DNA of 15,417 bases, from the NCBI GenBank assembly GCA_035316025.1, contig DATFXL010000039.1, positions 1 to 15,417 on the forward strand, given 5' to 3'. Of this stretch, positions 1 to 7,195 are shown piece after piece (positions within the stretch are counted from its first letter, which is position 1; every line of letters begins with the position of its first letter). The notes under the pieces are model-generated. The model had not been told where the DNA came from. It made no database searches and saw nothing but the letters and a program-made list of their open reading frames with translations. The position numbers and the translations under genes were made by a program. This DNA is from JALZAA01 sp035316025. GTDB taxonomy: Bacteria; Actinomycetota; Acidimicrobiia; IMCC26256; JACDBD01.

Positions 1-46
1 CCTTGATGCCCGTCCCGCCGATGTCGATCCCGAGCACCTGGTTCAC
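1..46 (-). CDS. ppgK: ROK-family kinase, probably polyphosphate glucokinase (5' end only)
   Basis: Only the first 15 codons lie in the window; the gene continues off the left edge. Read on the minus strand from a GTG at 46-44, the peptide is MNQVLGIDIGGTGIK. The GIDIGGTGIK stretch is the phosphate-binding N-terminus of ROK/ASKHA sugar kinases, and this wording is typical of actinobacterial polyphosphate (or ATP) glucokinases, which phosphorylate glucose to glucose 6-phosphate in the cytoplasm. A G-rich Shine-Dalgarno-like run (GGGGG, about 53-57) sits 6 nt upstream of the GTG. It is divergent from the MoeB-like gene at 233. Family membership in ROK is fairly safe; the polyphosphate specificity is inferred from the short motif only. 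Confidence 0.6.
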   Translation of the reverse strand, partial: MNQVLGIDIGGTGIK

Positions 47-78
47 GCCGAGCCCCCTACTGTCGCAAGACTCCCGCA

Positions 79-144
79 GGGTATTCGCACGCATCGGCCG
101 ATGGGCGGCGATGGGCATGGGCGGCATGGCCTTTGGGAATACCC
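79..144. repeat. Inverted repeat with internal palindrome and direct repeats
   Basis: The divergent gap between the kinase (start 46) and the MoeB-like gene (start 233) holds an 8-bp perfect inverted repeat, GGGTATTC at 79-86 and GAATACCC at 137-144. Between the arms lie a 12-bp perfect palindrome CATCGGCCGATG at 92-103 and a 9-bp direct repeat ATGGGCGGC at 101-109 and 117-125. No gene is supported here: an ATG at 101 opens a frame into the MoeB-like gene but has no ribosome binding site and adds 44 non-conserved residues. The repeats could be operator sites or a structured leader; neither is demonstrated. Confidence 0.45.
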
Positions 145-161
145 GACCCCAGGACTAGCCT
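133..161 (+). promoter_or_regulatory. Candidate sigma-70-type promoter of the moeB-like gene
   Basis: TTGGGA at 133-138 and TAGCCT at 156-161 are separated by exactly 17 nt and match the -35 and -10 consensus at 4/6 and 3/6 positions. Transcription would begin near 168, giving a leader of about 65 nt that contains the hairpin at 173-188. The downstream arm of the 79-144 inverted repeat overlaps the -35 element, so a protein bound there could act as a repressor. This is a visual match only. Confidence 0.35.
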
Positions 162-172
162 TTTCAGGAGAG

Positions 173-188
173 GGTCCCGTGCGGGACC
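173..188 (+). promoter_or_regulatory. Small hairpin in the leader of the moeB-like gene
   Basis: GGTCCCG at 173-179 and CGGGACC at 182-188 are exact reverse complements around a 2-nt centre; as RNA this folds as a 6-bp stem with a GUGC loop. It lies in the presumed untranslated leader 45 nt before the start codon at 233. It does not cover the ribosome binding site (GAGAGG, 221-226). No known riboswitch class is recognised. Confidence 0.3.
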
Positions 189-232
189 GCTCCGCCGAGC
201 CCAACGACCCAGGCAAGACCGAGAGGACTCAG

Positions 233-1414
233 ATGCCCGGCTTCCGCGAGCTGCTGGCCCGGACCAAGCAGAACATCAACGAGCTCGACCCGGCCGAGGC
301 CGAGGAGCGCCTCGGCGACGCCACGTTCCTCGACGTCCGGGAGCTCGACGAGTACGAGCAGGGCACGGTGCCAGACGCCGTGTTCATCCCTCGCGGTCAC
401 CTGGAGAGCCAGGTCGAGAACCGGGTCTCGAAGGACAAGCCGGTCGTCGTCTACTGCGCCGGCGGCGTCCGCTCCGCGTTCGCGGCCGAGACCCTGCAGG
501 AGCTCGGCTACGAGGACGTCGCGTCCATGCGGGGCGGCTTCGGGCGCTGGAAGGACGAAGGCCGTCCGTGGATCACGCCCCAGACGCTCACGCCCGACCA
601 GCGCATCCGGTACCACCGCCACGTTCTTCTTCCCGAGATCGGCGAGGCCGGGCAGCAGAAGCTGCTCGAGACGAAGGTGCTGCTGCTCGGGGCGGGCGGG
701 CTCGGCTCACCGGCCGCGATGTACCTCGCGGCAGCCGGCGTCGGCACGCTCGGCATCGTCGACATGGACGTCGTCGATGCGTCGAACCTGCAGCGCCAGA
801 TCCTGCACAACGTCGACCGCATCGGCGAGCGCAAGGTCGACTCGGCCAAGAAGACGCTCACTGAGCTCAACCCGGACGTCGACGTCGTCACCTACGACGT
901 GCGCCTCGGTGCCGACAACATCCTCGACATCATCGACGGCTACGACGTGATCGTCGACGGCACCGACAACTTCCCGACTCGTTATCTCCTGAACGACGCG
1001 TCGCTCGTGAAGCGAATCCCCGTCGTGCATGGGTCGATCTTCCGGTTCGAGGGACAGGTCACGGTGTTCGAGCCCTACGAGGGGCCGTGCTACCGATGCC
1101 TGCTGCCCGAGCCGCCGCCCGCCGAGCTCGCGCCGAGCTGTGCCGAGGCCGGCGTGCTCGGTGTGCTGCCTGGCATCGTCGGCTCGATCCAGGGGCTCGA
1201 GGCGATCAAGGTCGCCCTCGACCTCGGCGATCCACTCGTCGGCCGACTGCTCGCCTACGACGCGCTCGAGGAGTCGTTCCGCACGTTCAAGGTGCGCCGC
1301 GACCCGGCGTGCCCCGCCTGCGGCGAGAACGCGGGCGAGATCGTCATCGCCGAGTACGACGAACTCTGCCTCCCGCACGCCACGCTGGCGGACGGCGCCA
1401 CGACCGATCACTGA
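233..1414 (+). CDS. moeB: Rhodanese-MoeB/ThiF adenylyltransferase and sulfurtransferase
   Basis: A 393-residue cytoplasmic protein that should adenylate the C-terminal Gly-Gly of a small ubiquitin-like sulfur carrier (MoaD/ThiS/CysO type) and hand it sulfur, serving molybdopterin, thiamine or cysteine synthesis. Residues about 15-112 are a rhodanese domain with the active-site loop YCAGGVRS (Cys75). Residues about 120-390 are the E1-like domain: nucleotide loop GAGGLG at 153-158, NLQRQI at 185-190, DGTDN at 242-246, two zinc CxxC pairs (Cys286/Cys289 and Cys360/Cys363), and a Cys303 in PSCAEAGVLG matching the reactive cysteine of ThiF/Uba4 proteins. Length equals mycobacterial MoeZ, but MoeZ and MOCS3 carry the rhodanese domain at the C-terminus; here it comes first. 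The start at 233 is chosen for GAGAGG 6 nt upstream; an in-frame ATG at 101 only adds unconserved sequence. Its end overlaps the next gene. Which carrier it serves cannot be read from the window. Confidence 0.9.
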   Translation: MPGFRELLARTKQNINELDPAEAEERLGDATFLDVRELDEYEQGTVPDAVFIPRGHLESQVENRVSKDKPVVVYCAGGVRSAFAAETLQELGYEDVASMRGGFGRWKDEGRPWITPQTLTPDQRIRYHRHVLLPEIGEAGQQKLLETKVLLLGAGGLGSPAAMYLAAAGVGTLGIVDMDVVDASNLQRQILHNVDRIGERKVDSAKKTLTELNPDVDVVTYDVRLGADNILDIIDGYDVIVDGTDNFPTRYLLNDASLVKRIPVVHGSIFRFEGQVTVFEPYEGPCYRCLLPEPPPAELAPSCAEAGVLGVLPGIVGSIQGLEAIKVALDLGDPLVGRLLAYDALEESFRTFKVRRDPACPACGENAGEIVIAEYDELCLPHATLADGATTDH

Positions 1415-2706
1415 ACACGGCTCGCCTCGACGACTCCGCGCGCGACCGTCTCGCGCGTTACGCGAGCTCCTATCGCCTCCGTCTCGTAGAGCACGTACTG
1501 CCCTATTGGCTGCGTGTCACCCGTGACACTCAGCACGGTGGGTATGTCGTCCGCTCCGACTATCAACGCACGTGGCTGAGACAGACCGCGCGCCGCATTC
1601 TTGGTCGATCGTCGCAGAGTCCAACTGACCACAAGGAGCTCGTCGCCCACGCCCGGCTTGTTTGGGTCTTCTCACATGCGCACTTGAAGGGACTCGACAA
1701 GGCGAGCCTCGGCTATCTCGGAGCGGCCGAGCGGGGATACCGGTTTCTGCTAGAGCACTTCCACGACGCCGACCATGGTGGCTACCGGTGGATGACCGAC
1801 CGCGCCGGTCACACACTGAACGACGCCAAGATCCTCTACGGTCAAGCGTTCGTCGTATACGCCCTCGTCGAGTTGGCGCGCGCCGGAGGGGATAGCGACG
1901 CGCTCTCGGCGGCGCTCGATCTGCACCGCGTTGTCAACGAGCACACCCACGATTCTGAGAACGGGGGCTGGTTCGAGCACACCACACCCGACTGGTGTGT
2001 GCTGCCGATCGACGATCCCCGCGCTGTGCTGGACGTGGCGGGCCTCAAGAGCGCCAACGCCAACGTCCATTGGCTCGAGGCACTGATCGAGCTCTACGAC
2101 GCGACGGGAACCGAGGACGTTCGCCGATCCCTTCTCGAGGCCCTCCGTGTCAGCCATCAGTATTTCTTCCCTCCCGATCCGGCCCAATGCTGCCAGTATC
2201 GTCAGCGCGACTGGTCGCCGGTTGCCGGCGCCTCCAGTAACGCCGTGTCGTATGGGCACAACGTGGAGTTCGCCTGGATGCTCATCCGCGCCGAGACGGT
2301 GCTGGGGCTTCCCCCGTCGTGGGAGCTCTTCTACGCGCACCTCGACCATGCACTCCGCAACGGGTATGACGACCGGCGGGGCGGGGCGTATCACGCCGGC
2401 TTCGGCAACCAACCGGCAACGCGAACGGAGAAGGTGTGGTGGGTGCAGGCAGAGCTAGCCGTCGCGCTCACCGATGCGCTGCTCCATCGGTGGGACCACC
2501 GCTACAGCGGCGCGCTCGTCCAGACGCTCGGCTTCGTCGAGCGCCACCAGACTGATCACCGCGATGGGGTCTGGGTCCAGGCAGTCACGGCCAAAGGGCG
2601 CCGTCAGGAGGCGCGAAAGGCCGGACCATGGAAGGTGGGTTACCACGAGGTGCGCGCTCTCGTGAGACTCGTCGAAGCATTTGGCCAACGGCCTACCGAG
2701 GAATGA
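1411..2706 (+). CDS. N-acylglucosamine 2-epimerase (AGE) / cellobiose 2-epimerase family protein
   Basis: A 431-residue (alpha/alpha)6-barrel sugar epimerase or isomerase by family; members interconvert N-acetylglucosamine/N-acetylmannosamine, glucose/mannose units or aldose/ketose sugars. Visible family marks are LPYW near residue 30, QHGGY at 41-45, the YGHNVEFAW block with likely catalytic His283, WWVQAE at 343-348, and the C-terminal WKVGYHEVR block with likely catalytic His412. The start is unusual. No ATG, GTG or TTG occurs in frame between the end of the upstream gene and a TTG at 1684, which would delete the conserved N-terminus. CTG at 1411 overlaps the upstream TGA as CTGA and gives the normal family length. 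A GTG at 1309 is the alternative, with a 106-bp overlap. Codon use is less G/C-biased than in neighbours (TAT, CTT, ATT and AGA appear), hinting at separate ancestry. The substrate is unknown; there is no signal peptide. Confidence 0.85.
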   Translation: MNTARLDDSARDRLARYASSYRLRLVEHVLPYWLRVTRDTQHGGYVVRSDYQRTWLRQTARRILGRSSQSPTDHKELVAHARLVWVFSHAHLKGLDKASLGYLGAAERGYRFLLEHFHDADHGGYRWMTDRAGHTLNDAKILYGQAFVVYALVELARAGGDSDALSAALDLHRVVNEHTHDSENGGWFEHTTPDWCVLPIDDPRAVLDVAGLKSANANVHWLEALIELYDATGTEDVRRSLLEALRVSHQYFFPPDPAQCCQYRQRDWSPVAGASSNAVSYGHNVEFAWMLIRAETVLGLPPSWELFYAHLDHALRNGYDDRRGGAYHAGFGNQPATRTEKVWWVQAELAVALTDALLHRWDHRYSGALVQTLGFVERHQTDHRDGVWVQAVTAKGRRQEARKAGPWKVGYHEVRALVRLVEAFGQRPTEE

Positions 2707-2740
2707 AGCGTCACGGAGGAACGTCGCCGCGACGTACCTC

Positions 2741-2758
2741 GAGCACGACAGCGTGCTC
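2741..2758. terminator. Hairpin between convergent genes, possible bidirectional terminator
   Basis: GAGCACG at 2741-2747 and CGTGCTC at 2752-2758 form a perfect 7-bp stem with a 4-nt ACAG loop. It sits between the epimerase stop (2706) and the flippase stop (2759), the only gap between these convergent genes. There is no U-tract on either side, so it is not a classical intrinsic terminator; GC-rich actinobacteria often lack one. Position is the main argument. Confidence 0.35.
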
Positions 2759-4108
2759 TCAAGGCTCGACCGGTTCGGCGCGGACGGCGTCGTACAGCGC
2801 CTCGGCCTCATGGCCTGTCGTCTCACGGTACGGCCGCCACAGCAGTGCAGCCATCGCGACGAGCGTGACGGTCGAACCGACCACGTACGCGAGCTCGGCG
2901 CGTAGGAGCACGTCCTCGCCTCCGATCAGCACTGCGACGAGAAAGGCGACGACGCCGAGCACCCAAGCCAGCGCGTAGCGGCCGTGGTGCTCGAGCGCGA
3001 TGAGTGCCTGTCCCAACGTCAGGGCGAGCATGTAGACGGCGGATCCCAACCCGAGCAGCGCCATGTCACGCGCGTCGAGCTGGAAGTCGCTGCCGAAGAA
3101 CGTCCGCACTGCCCACGGGCCGAGCACGGCCGACCCGATCGCCGACACGGCGCCGATCACGATCACGGCGACGGTGAGCTTGTGCAGTCCGGCGCGGAAC
3201 GCCTGGCGCTCACCCGCGCCGCGCTGCTCCGACAGCTCGGGCACAAGCGTCGCCTGGATCGCCTGGAAGAAGTACAGCGGCACCCGAGACAGGAGCATGC
3301 CGGCGAAGATCCAGCTCGTCTGCTCCGACTCGGAGCCACTCGAGAGCAACTGCACCACGATGGCGGCGGCGTTCAAAAGCGCGAGGGCAAGCGCCGATCC
3401 GGCAACGAGGAACCCGATGTTCGTGGAGATCTCCGTCCAGGACGCCGGCGGCCCCGGCTCGACCAGGCCCTTCTGGCCCCGTAGCGAGATCGCCACCGCC
3501 GCGAACGGCGCCACCGCGACGAGCATGCCGTAGGGCCCGGCGGTCTCGACACCGATGACTGCGAACACGATGCACCCGGCGAGGCGCAGGATCCCCTCGC
3601 TCCCGACGAGGAGCCCGTAGGGGTTGAACCGGTCGTAGCCGGCCAACACGCCCCGCGTCATGTGCTCGGTGAGATAGCCGATCAGCATGATCGTCAGGGC
3701 CAGCACCAGCAGCGACTGACCCTTGAAGAGCGAGTCGACGAGCGGCGAGGCGATGGCGACGACGACGATCACGACCACGAGGCCGAGTGCGAGCAGCCCG
3801 CCGGTGAGGGCGGCGCGCTGGATGACGGGAAGGGTCCCGACCCGACGCGCCCGCCGCGCCGCGATCGCCCGGGCGACCTCCTGCTCCAGCGGCTGGAAGA
3901 AGCCGGGTGCGGCGGTGAACGCGAGGACCCAGAGCACCGCCAGGGCGCTGTAGCGGTCGCTGCCGAGCGCGCGACCGGAGACGGCCAGGAACAAGTACGC
4001 CGTGACTCCGGCCACGATCAGCCACAGGCCGATCGTGGCGCTGCCCTCCGGGAACGGGTTCCTCTCGCGGAGACGCTGCCGGATCCCGTGACCGCGGAGA
4101 CGACCCAC
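2759..4108 (-). CDS. Wzx/MATE-like polysaccharide flippase (multi-pass membrane protein)
   Basis: A 449-residue integral membrane protein with about 12 hydrophobic segments (for example near 25-43, 100-120, 133-148, 232-255, 311-333, 349-370, 378-396 and 404-423) separated by short charged loops. The amphipathic N-terminus and the spacing of segments match the MOP superfamily of O-antigen/oligosaccharide flippases, which move lipid-linked sugars to the outer face of the membrane. Segments such as EQEVARAIAARRARR after the second helix and GVLAGYDRFNPYG are in keeping with Wzx-like proteins. The start is a GTG at 4108, 4 nt after the pepA stop, with GGCGGA about 8 nt upstream inside the end of pepA. 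It is the last gene of a pduO-pepA-flippase run. The cargo is not defined; the divergent DPA cassette makes a lipid-linked pentose one possibility. A drug-exporting MATE role cannot be excluded. Confidence 0.75.
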   Translation of the reverse strand: MGRLRGHGIRQRLRERNPFPEGSATIGLWLIVAGVTAYLFLAVSGRALGSDRYSALAVLWVLAFTAAPGFFQPLEQEVARAIAARRARRVGTLPVIQRAALTGGLLALGLVVVIVVVAIASPLVDSLFKGQSLLVLALTIMLIGYLTEHMTRGVLAGYDRFNPYGLLVGSEGILRLAGCIVFAVIGVETAGPYGMLVAVAPFAAVAISLRGQKGLVEPGPPASWTEISTNIGFLVAGSALALALLNAAAIVVQLLSSGSESEQTSWIFAGMLLSRVPLYFFQAIQATLVPELSEQRGAGERQAFRAGLHKLTVAVIVIGAVSAIGSAVLGPWAVRTFFGSDFQLDARDMALLGLGSAVYMLALTLGQALIALEHHGRYALAWVLGVVAFLVAVLIGGEDVLLRAELAYVVGSTVTLVAMAALLWRPYRETTGHEAEALYDAVRAEPVEP

Positions 4109-4112
4109 CCGA

Positions 4113-5627
<1,515 letters not shown>

Positions 5628-5632
5628 GGGCA

Positions 5633-5638
5633 CCTCCT
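5633..5638 (-). promoter_or_regulatory. Shine-Dalgarno AGGAGG deciding the pepA start
   Basis: On the minus strand AGGAGG is followed by TGCCC and then GTG at 5627-5625, an ideal 5-nt spacing. A second GTG at 5633-5631 overlaps this motif and therefore cannot use it, so the downstream GTG is the better start. Confidence 0.7.
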
Positions 5639-5647
5639 GGGTGGCGC

Positions 5648-6211
5648 TCAGCTGCGATCGGTGCGGACGGGACGGAAGCCGTGCTCCTGCCAGCGTGCCA
5701 GCGTGTACACGAGGTCGGCGAGTCGATTGAGGTACGGCACCACCTGGCTGTCGTCGAGCCAGCCGGCGTCGCGGGCCGCGACCGCCTGGCGCTCGGCGCG
5801 CCGAACCACAGTGCGGGCAAGGTCGAGGGCTGCCGCGAGCTCGTTCTCGCCCGGGACCACGAACTCCCGCGGTGGATCGAAACGTGTGGTCACGTCGTCG
5901 ATGAGCGGCTCGAGGGCGGTCACCATCTCGGGGGTGACGCGGGAGACACCGGGTTCGAGACGACCTCGCTTGGCGGGCTCGGTCGCGAGCTCCGCGCCGA
6001 CGACGAACAGCTCGCGCTGGAGCCGGAGCAGCAGCGCGTGCAGCTCCGAGTCGGCGTCGGTCCGTGCCCGGGCGACACCCAGCGCCGAGACCGCCTCGTC
6101 GACGTCGCCGTACGCGGCGGGGCCGGGCGCGTCCTTTGCGACGCGCCCACCATGGAAGAGCCCGGTCGTGCCGTCGTCGCCCGTGCGCGTGTACACCTTC
6201 CGGGCCTCCAT
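5648..6211 (-). CDS. pduO: PduO-type cob(I)alamin adenosyltransferase
   Basis: A 187-residue cytoplasmic enzyme that transfers adenosine from ATP to cob(I)alamin to make adenosylcobalamin. Family blocks run in order: YTRTGDDGTTGLFHGGR at 7-23 (N-terminal ATP-binding loop), YGDVDEAVSALG at 34-45, FVVPGENELAAALDLAR at 117-133 running into TVVRRAER at 134-141, and PYLNRLADLVYTLAR at 159-173. The usual PGG of the third block is PGE here, a mild change. Length is normal for a stand-alone PduO domain. The start is the ATG at 6211 matching the conserved N-terminus (MEARKVYTRTG). It is first in the run with pepA and the flippase, and its start is only 42 bp from the divergent ubiA start. It could supply a B12 mutase elsewhere in the genome; MetH at the right end uses methylcobalamin rather than adenosylcobalamin. 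Confidence 0.93.
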   Translation of the reverse strand: MEARKVYTRTGDDGTTGLFHGGRVAKDAPGPAAYGDVDEAVSALGVARARTDADSELHALLLRLQRELFVVGAELATEPAKRGRLEPGVSRVTPEMVTALEPLIDDVTTRFDPPREFVVPGENELAAALDLARTVVRRAERQAVAARDAGWLDDSQVVPYLNRLADLVYTLARWQEHGFRPVRTDRS

Positions 6212-6217
6212 GCGCCG

Positions 6218-6234
6218 AAGCGTAGAGGACGCTT
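6218..6234. promoter_or_regulatory. Inverted repeat in the 42-bp divergent pduO/ubiA gap
   Basis: AAGCGT at 6218-6223 and ACGCTT at 6229-6234 form a perfect 6-bp inverted repeat around a 5-nt spacer, inside the short gap between divergent starts at 6211 and 6254. TACGCT hexamers resembling -10 boxes occur on both strands here. The dyad is placed to act as a shared operator, but no binding family is recognised. Confidence 0.35.
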
Positions 6235-6253
6235 CCCAGTACGCTGTCGGGCG

Positions 6254-7195
6254 ATGTCCGTCGCCTCCAGGCGGCCGGCACCGACGCCCGGAGCCGAGGC
6301 GCCGGACACCGGCCGCCGCCCCTCGCTCGTCCGCAGTTTCGTGCGAGAGGCGCGTCCGAAGCAGTGGGTCAAGAACGTGCTCGTGTTCGCGGCGCCGGGC
6401 GCGGCCGGCGTGCTCACCGAGCCCCTCGAGCTCGGGCGGACGATGGTGGCCTTCGTCGCCTTCTGCCTCGCCGCCAGCGGCACGTACTTCCTCAATGACG
6501 CGATGGACGCGGAAGCGGATCGCCATCACCCGACGAAGCGGAACCGCCCGGTGGCCGCCGGCCTGATCACGACGGCGCAGGCGAAGGTCACCGCCGTCGT
6601 GTTGATCGTGCTCGCGCTGGCGATCTCGGCCCCGCTGAACAACGGTCGCCTCCTCGTCGTGGTCGCCACTTACGTCGCAGTGACGGTGTCGTACACCCTC
6701 TGGCTCAAGCACGAGCCCATCCTCGACCTCGGCGCCGTCGCCGCCGGCTTCGGCCTGCGCGCGATCGCGGGCGGTTACGCGACCGACGTACCTCTGTCGA
6801 ACTTCTTCCTCATCGTCGTCGGCGCCGGCTCGCTCTTCATCGTGGCCGGGAAGCGGCATGCCGAGCTCACCGAGCTGGGAGACGCGTCCTCCGGTCATCG
6901 ACAGACGCTCGGCGAGTACTCCGACTCGTTCCTCAACTACGTGCGCGCAGTCACGTCAGGTGTCGCGATCACCGGGTACGCGCTGTGGGCCTTCGAGCGC
7001 GCCGCCGAGGTAGGGAACACGTTCTGGTTCCGGCTCTCGATCGTGCCGTTCGTGCTCGCGATCCTGCGCTACGCGCTCACCGTCGAGCAGGGGGGTGGCG
7101 GCGCCCCCGAAGAGGTCGTGTTGCGCGACCGCATGCTCCAGCTTCTCGGCGTTCTCTGGCTGGCGTGCTTCGCCATCGGAGTCCATGCCGGCTGA
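6254..7195 (+). CDS. ubiA: Decaprenyl-phosphate phosphoribosyltransferase (UbiA superfamily)
   Basis: A 313-residue polytopic membrane enzyme matching mycobacterial Rv3806c, which transfers 5-phosphoribose from PRPP to polyprenyl phosphate, the first committed step toward DPA. Shared blocks with Rv3806c, recalled from memory, include RPKQWVKNVLVFAAP at 34-48, the Asp-rich motif LNDAMDAEADR with HHPTKRNRP directly after it (80-99; Asp82, Asp85, Asp89), RAIAGGYATDVPLS at 169-182, GSLFIVAGKRHAEL at 192-205, GYALWAFER at 241-249 and AILRYAL at 269-275. About eight to nine hydrophobic segments follow a polar, Pro-rich N-terminus. The ATG at 6254 has only a weak upstream GGG, so the first 20 or so residues are uncertain. 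The gene overlaps dprE1 by 11 nt, indicating translational coupling. Lipid chain length cannot be told from sequence. Confidence 0.92.
   Translation: MSVASRRPAPTPGAEAPDTGRRPSLVRSFVREARPKQWVKNVLVFAAPGAAGVLTEPLELGRTMVAFVAFCLAASGTYFLNDAMDAEADRHHPTKRNRPVAAGLITTAQAKVTAVVLIVLALAISAPLNNGRLLVVVATYVAVTVSYTLWLKHEPILDLGAVAAGFGLRAIAGGYATDVPLSNFFLIVVGAGSLFIVAGKRHAELTELGDASSGHRQTLGEYSDSFLNYVRAVTSGVAITGYALWAFERAAEVGNTFWFRLSIVPFVLAILRYALTVEQGGGGAPEEVVLRDRMLQLLGVLWLACFAIGVHAG

Noticed and set aside
101..232. N-terminal extension of the moeB-like protein from an ATG at 101
   Set aside because: No ribosome binding site at 101, the 44 added residues look random, and the extension crosses the candidate promoter; ATG 233 has GAGAGG at the right distance.
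5628..6281. Upstream extension of pepA to a 722-residue protein
   Set aside because: The added part is Arg-rich shadow translation across the pduO gene, which has clear conserved motifs in another frame of the same strand; AGGAGG fixes the start at 5627.
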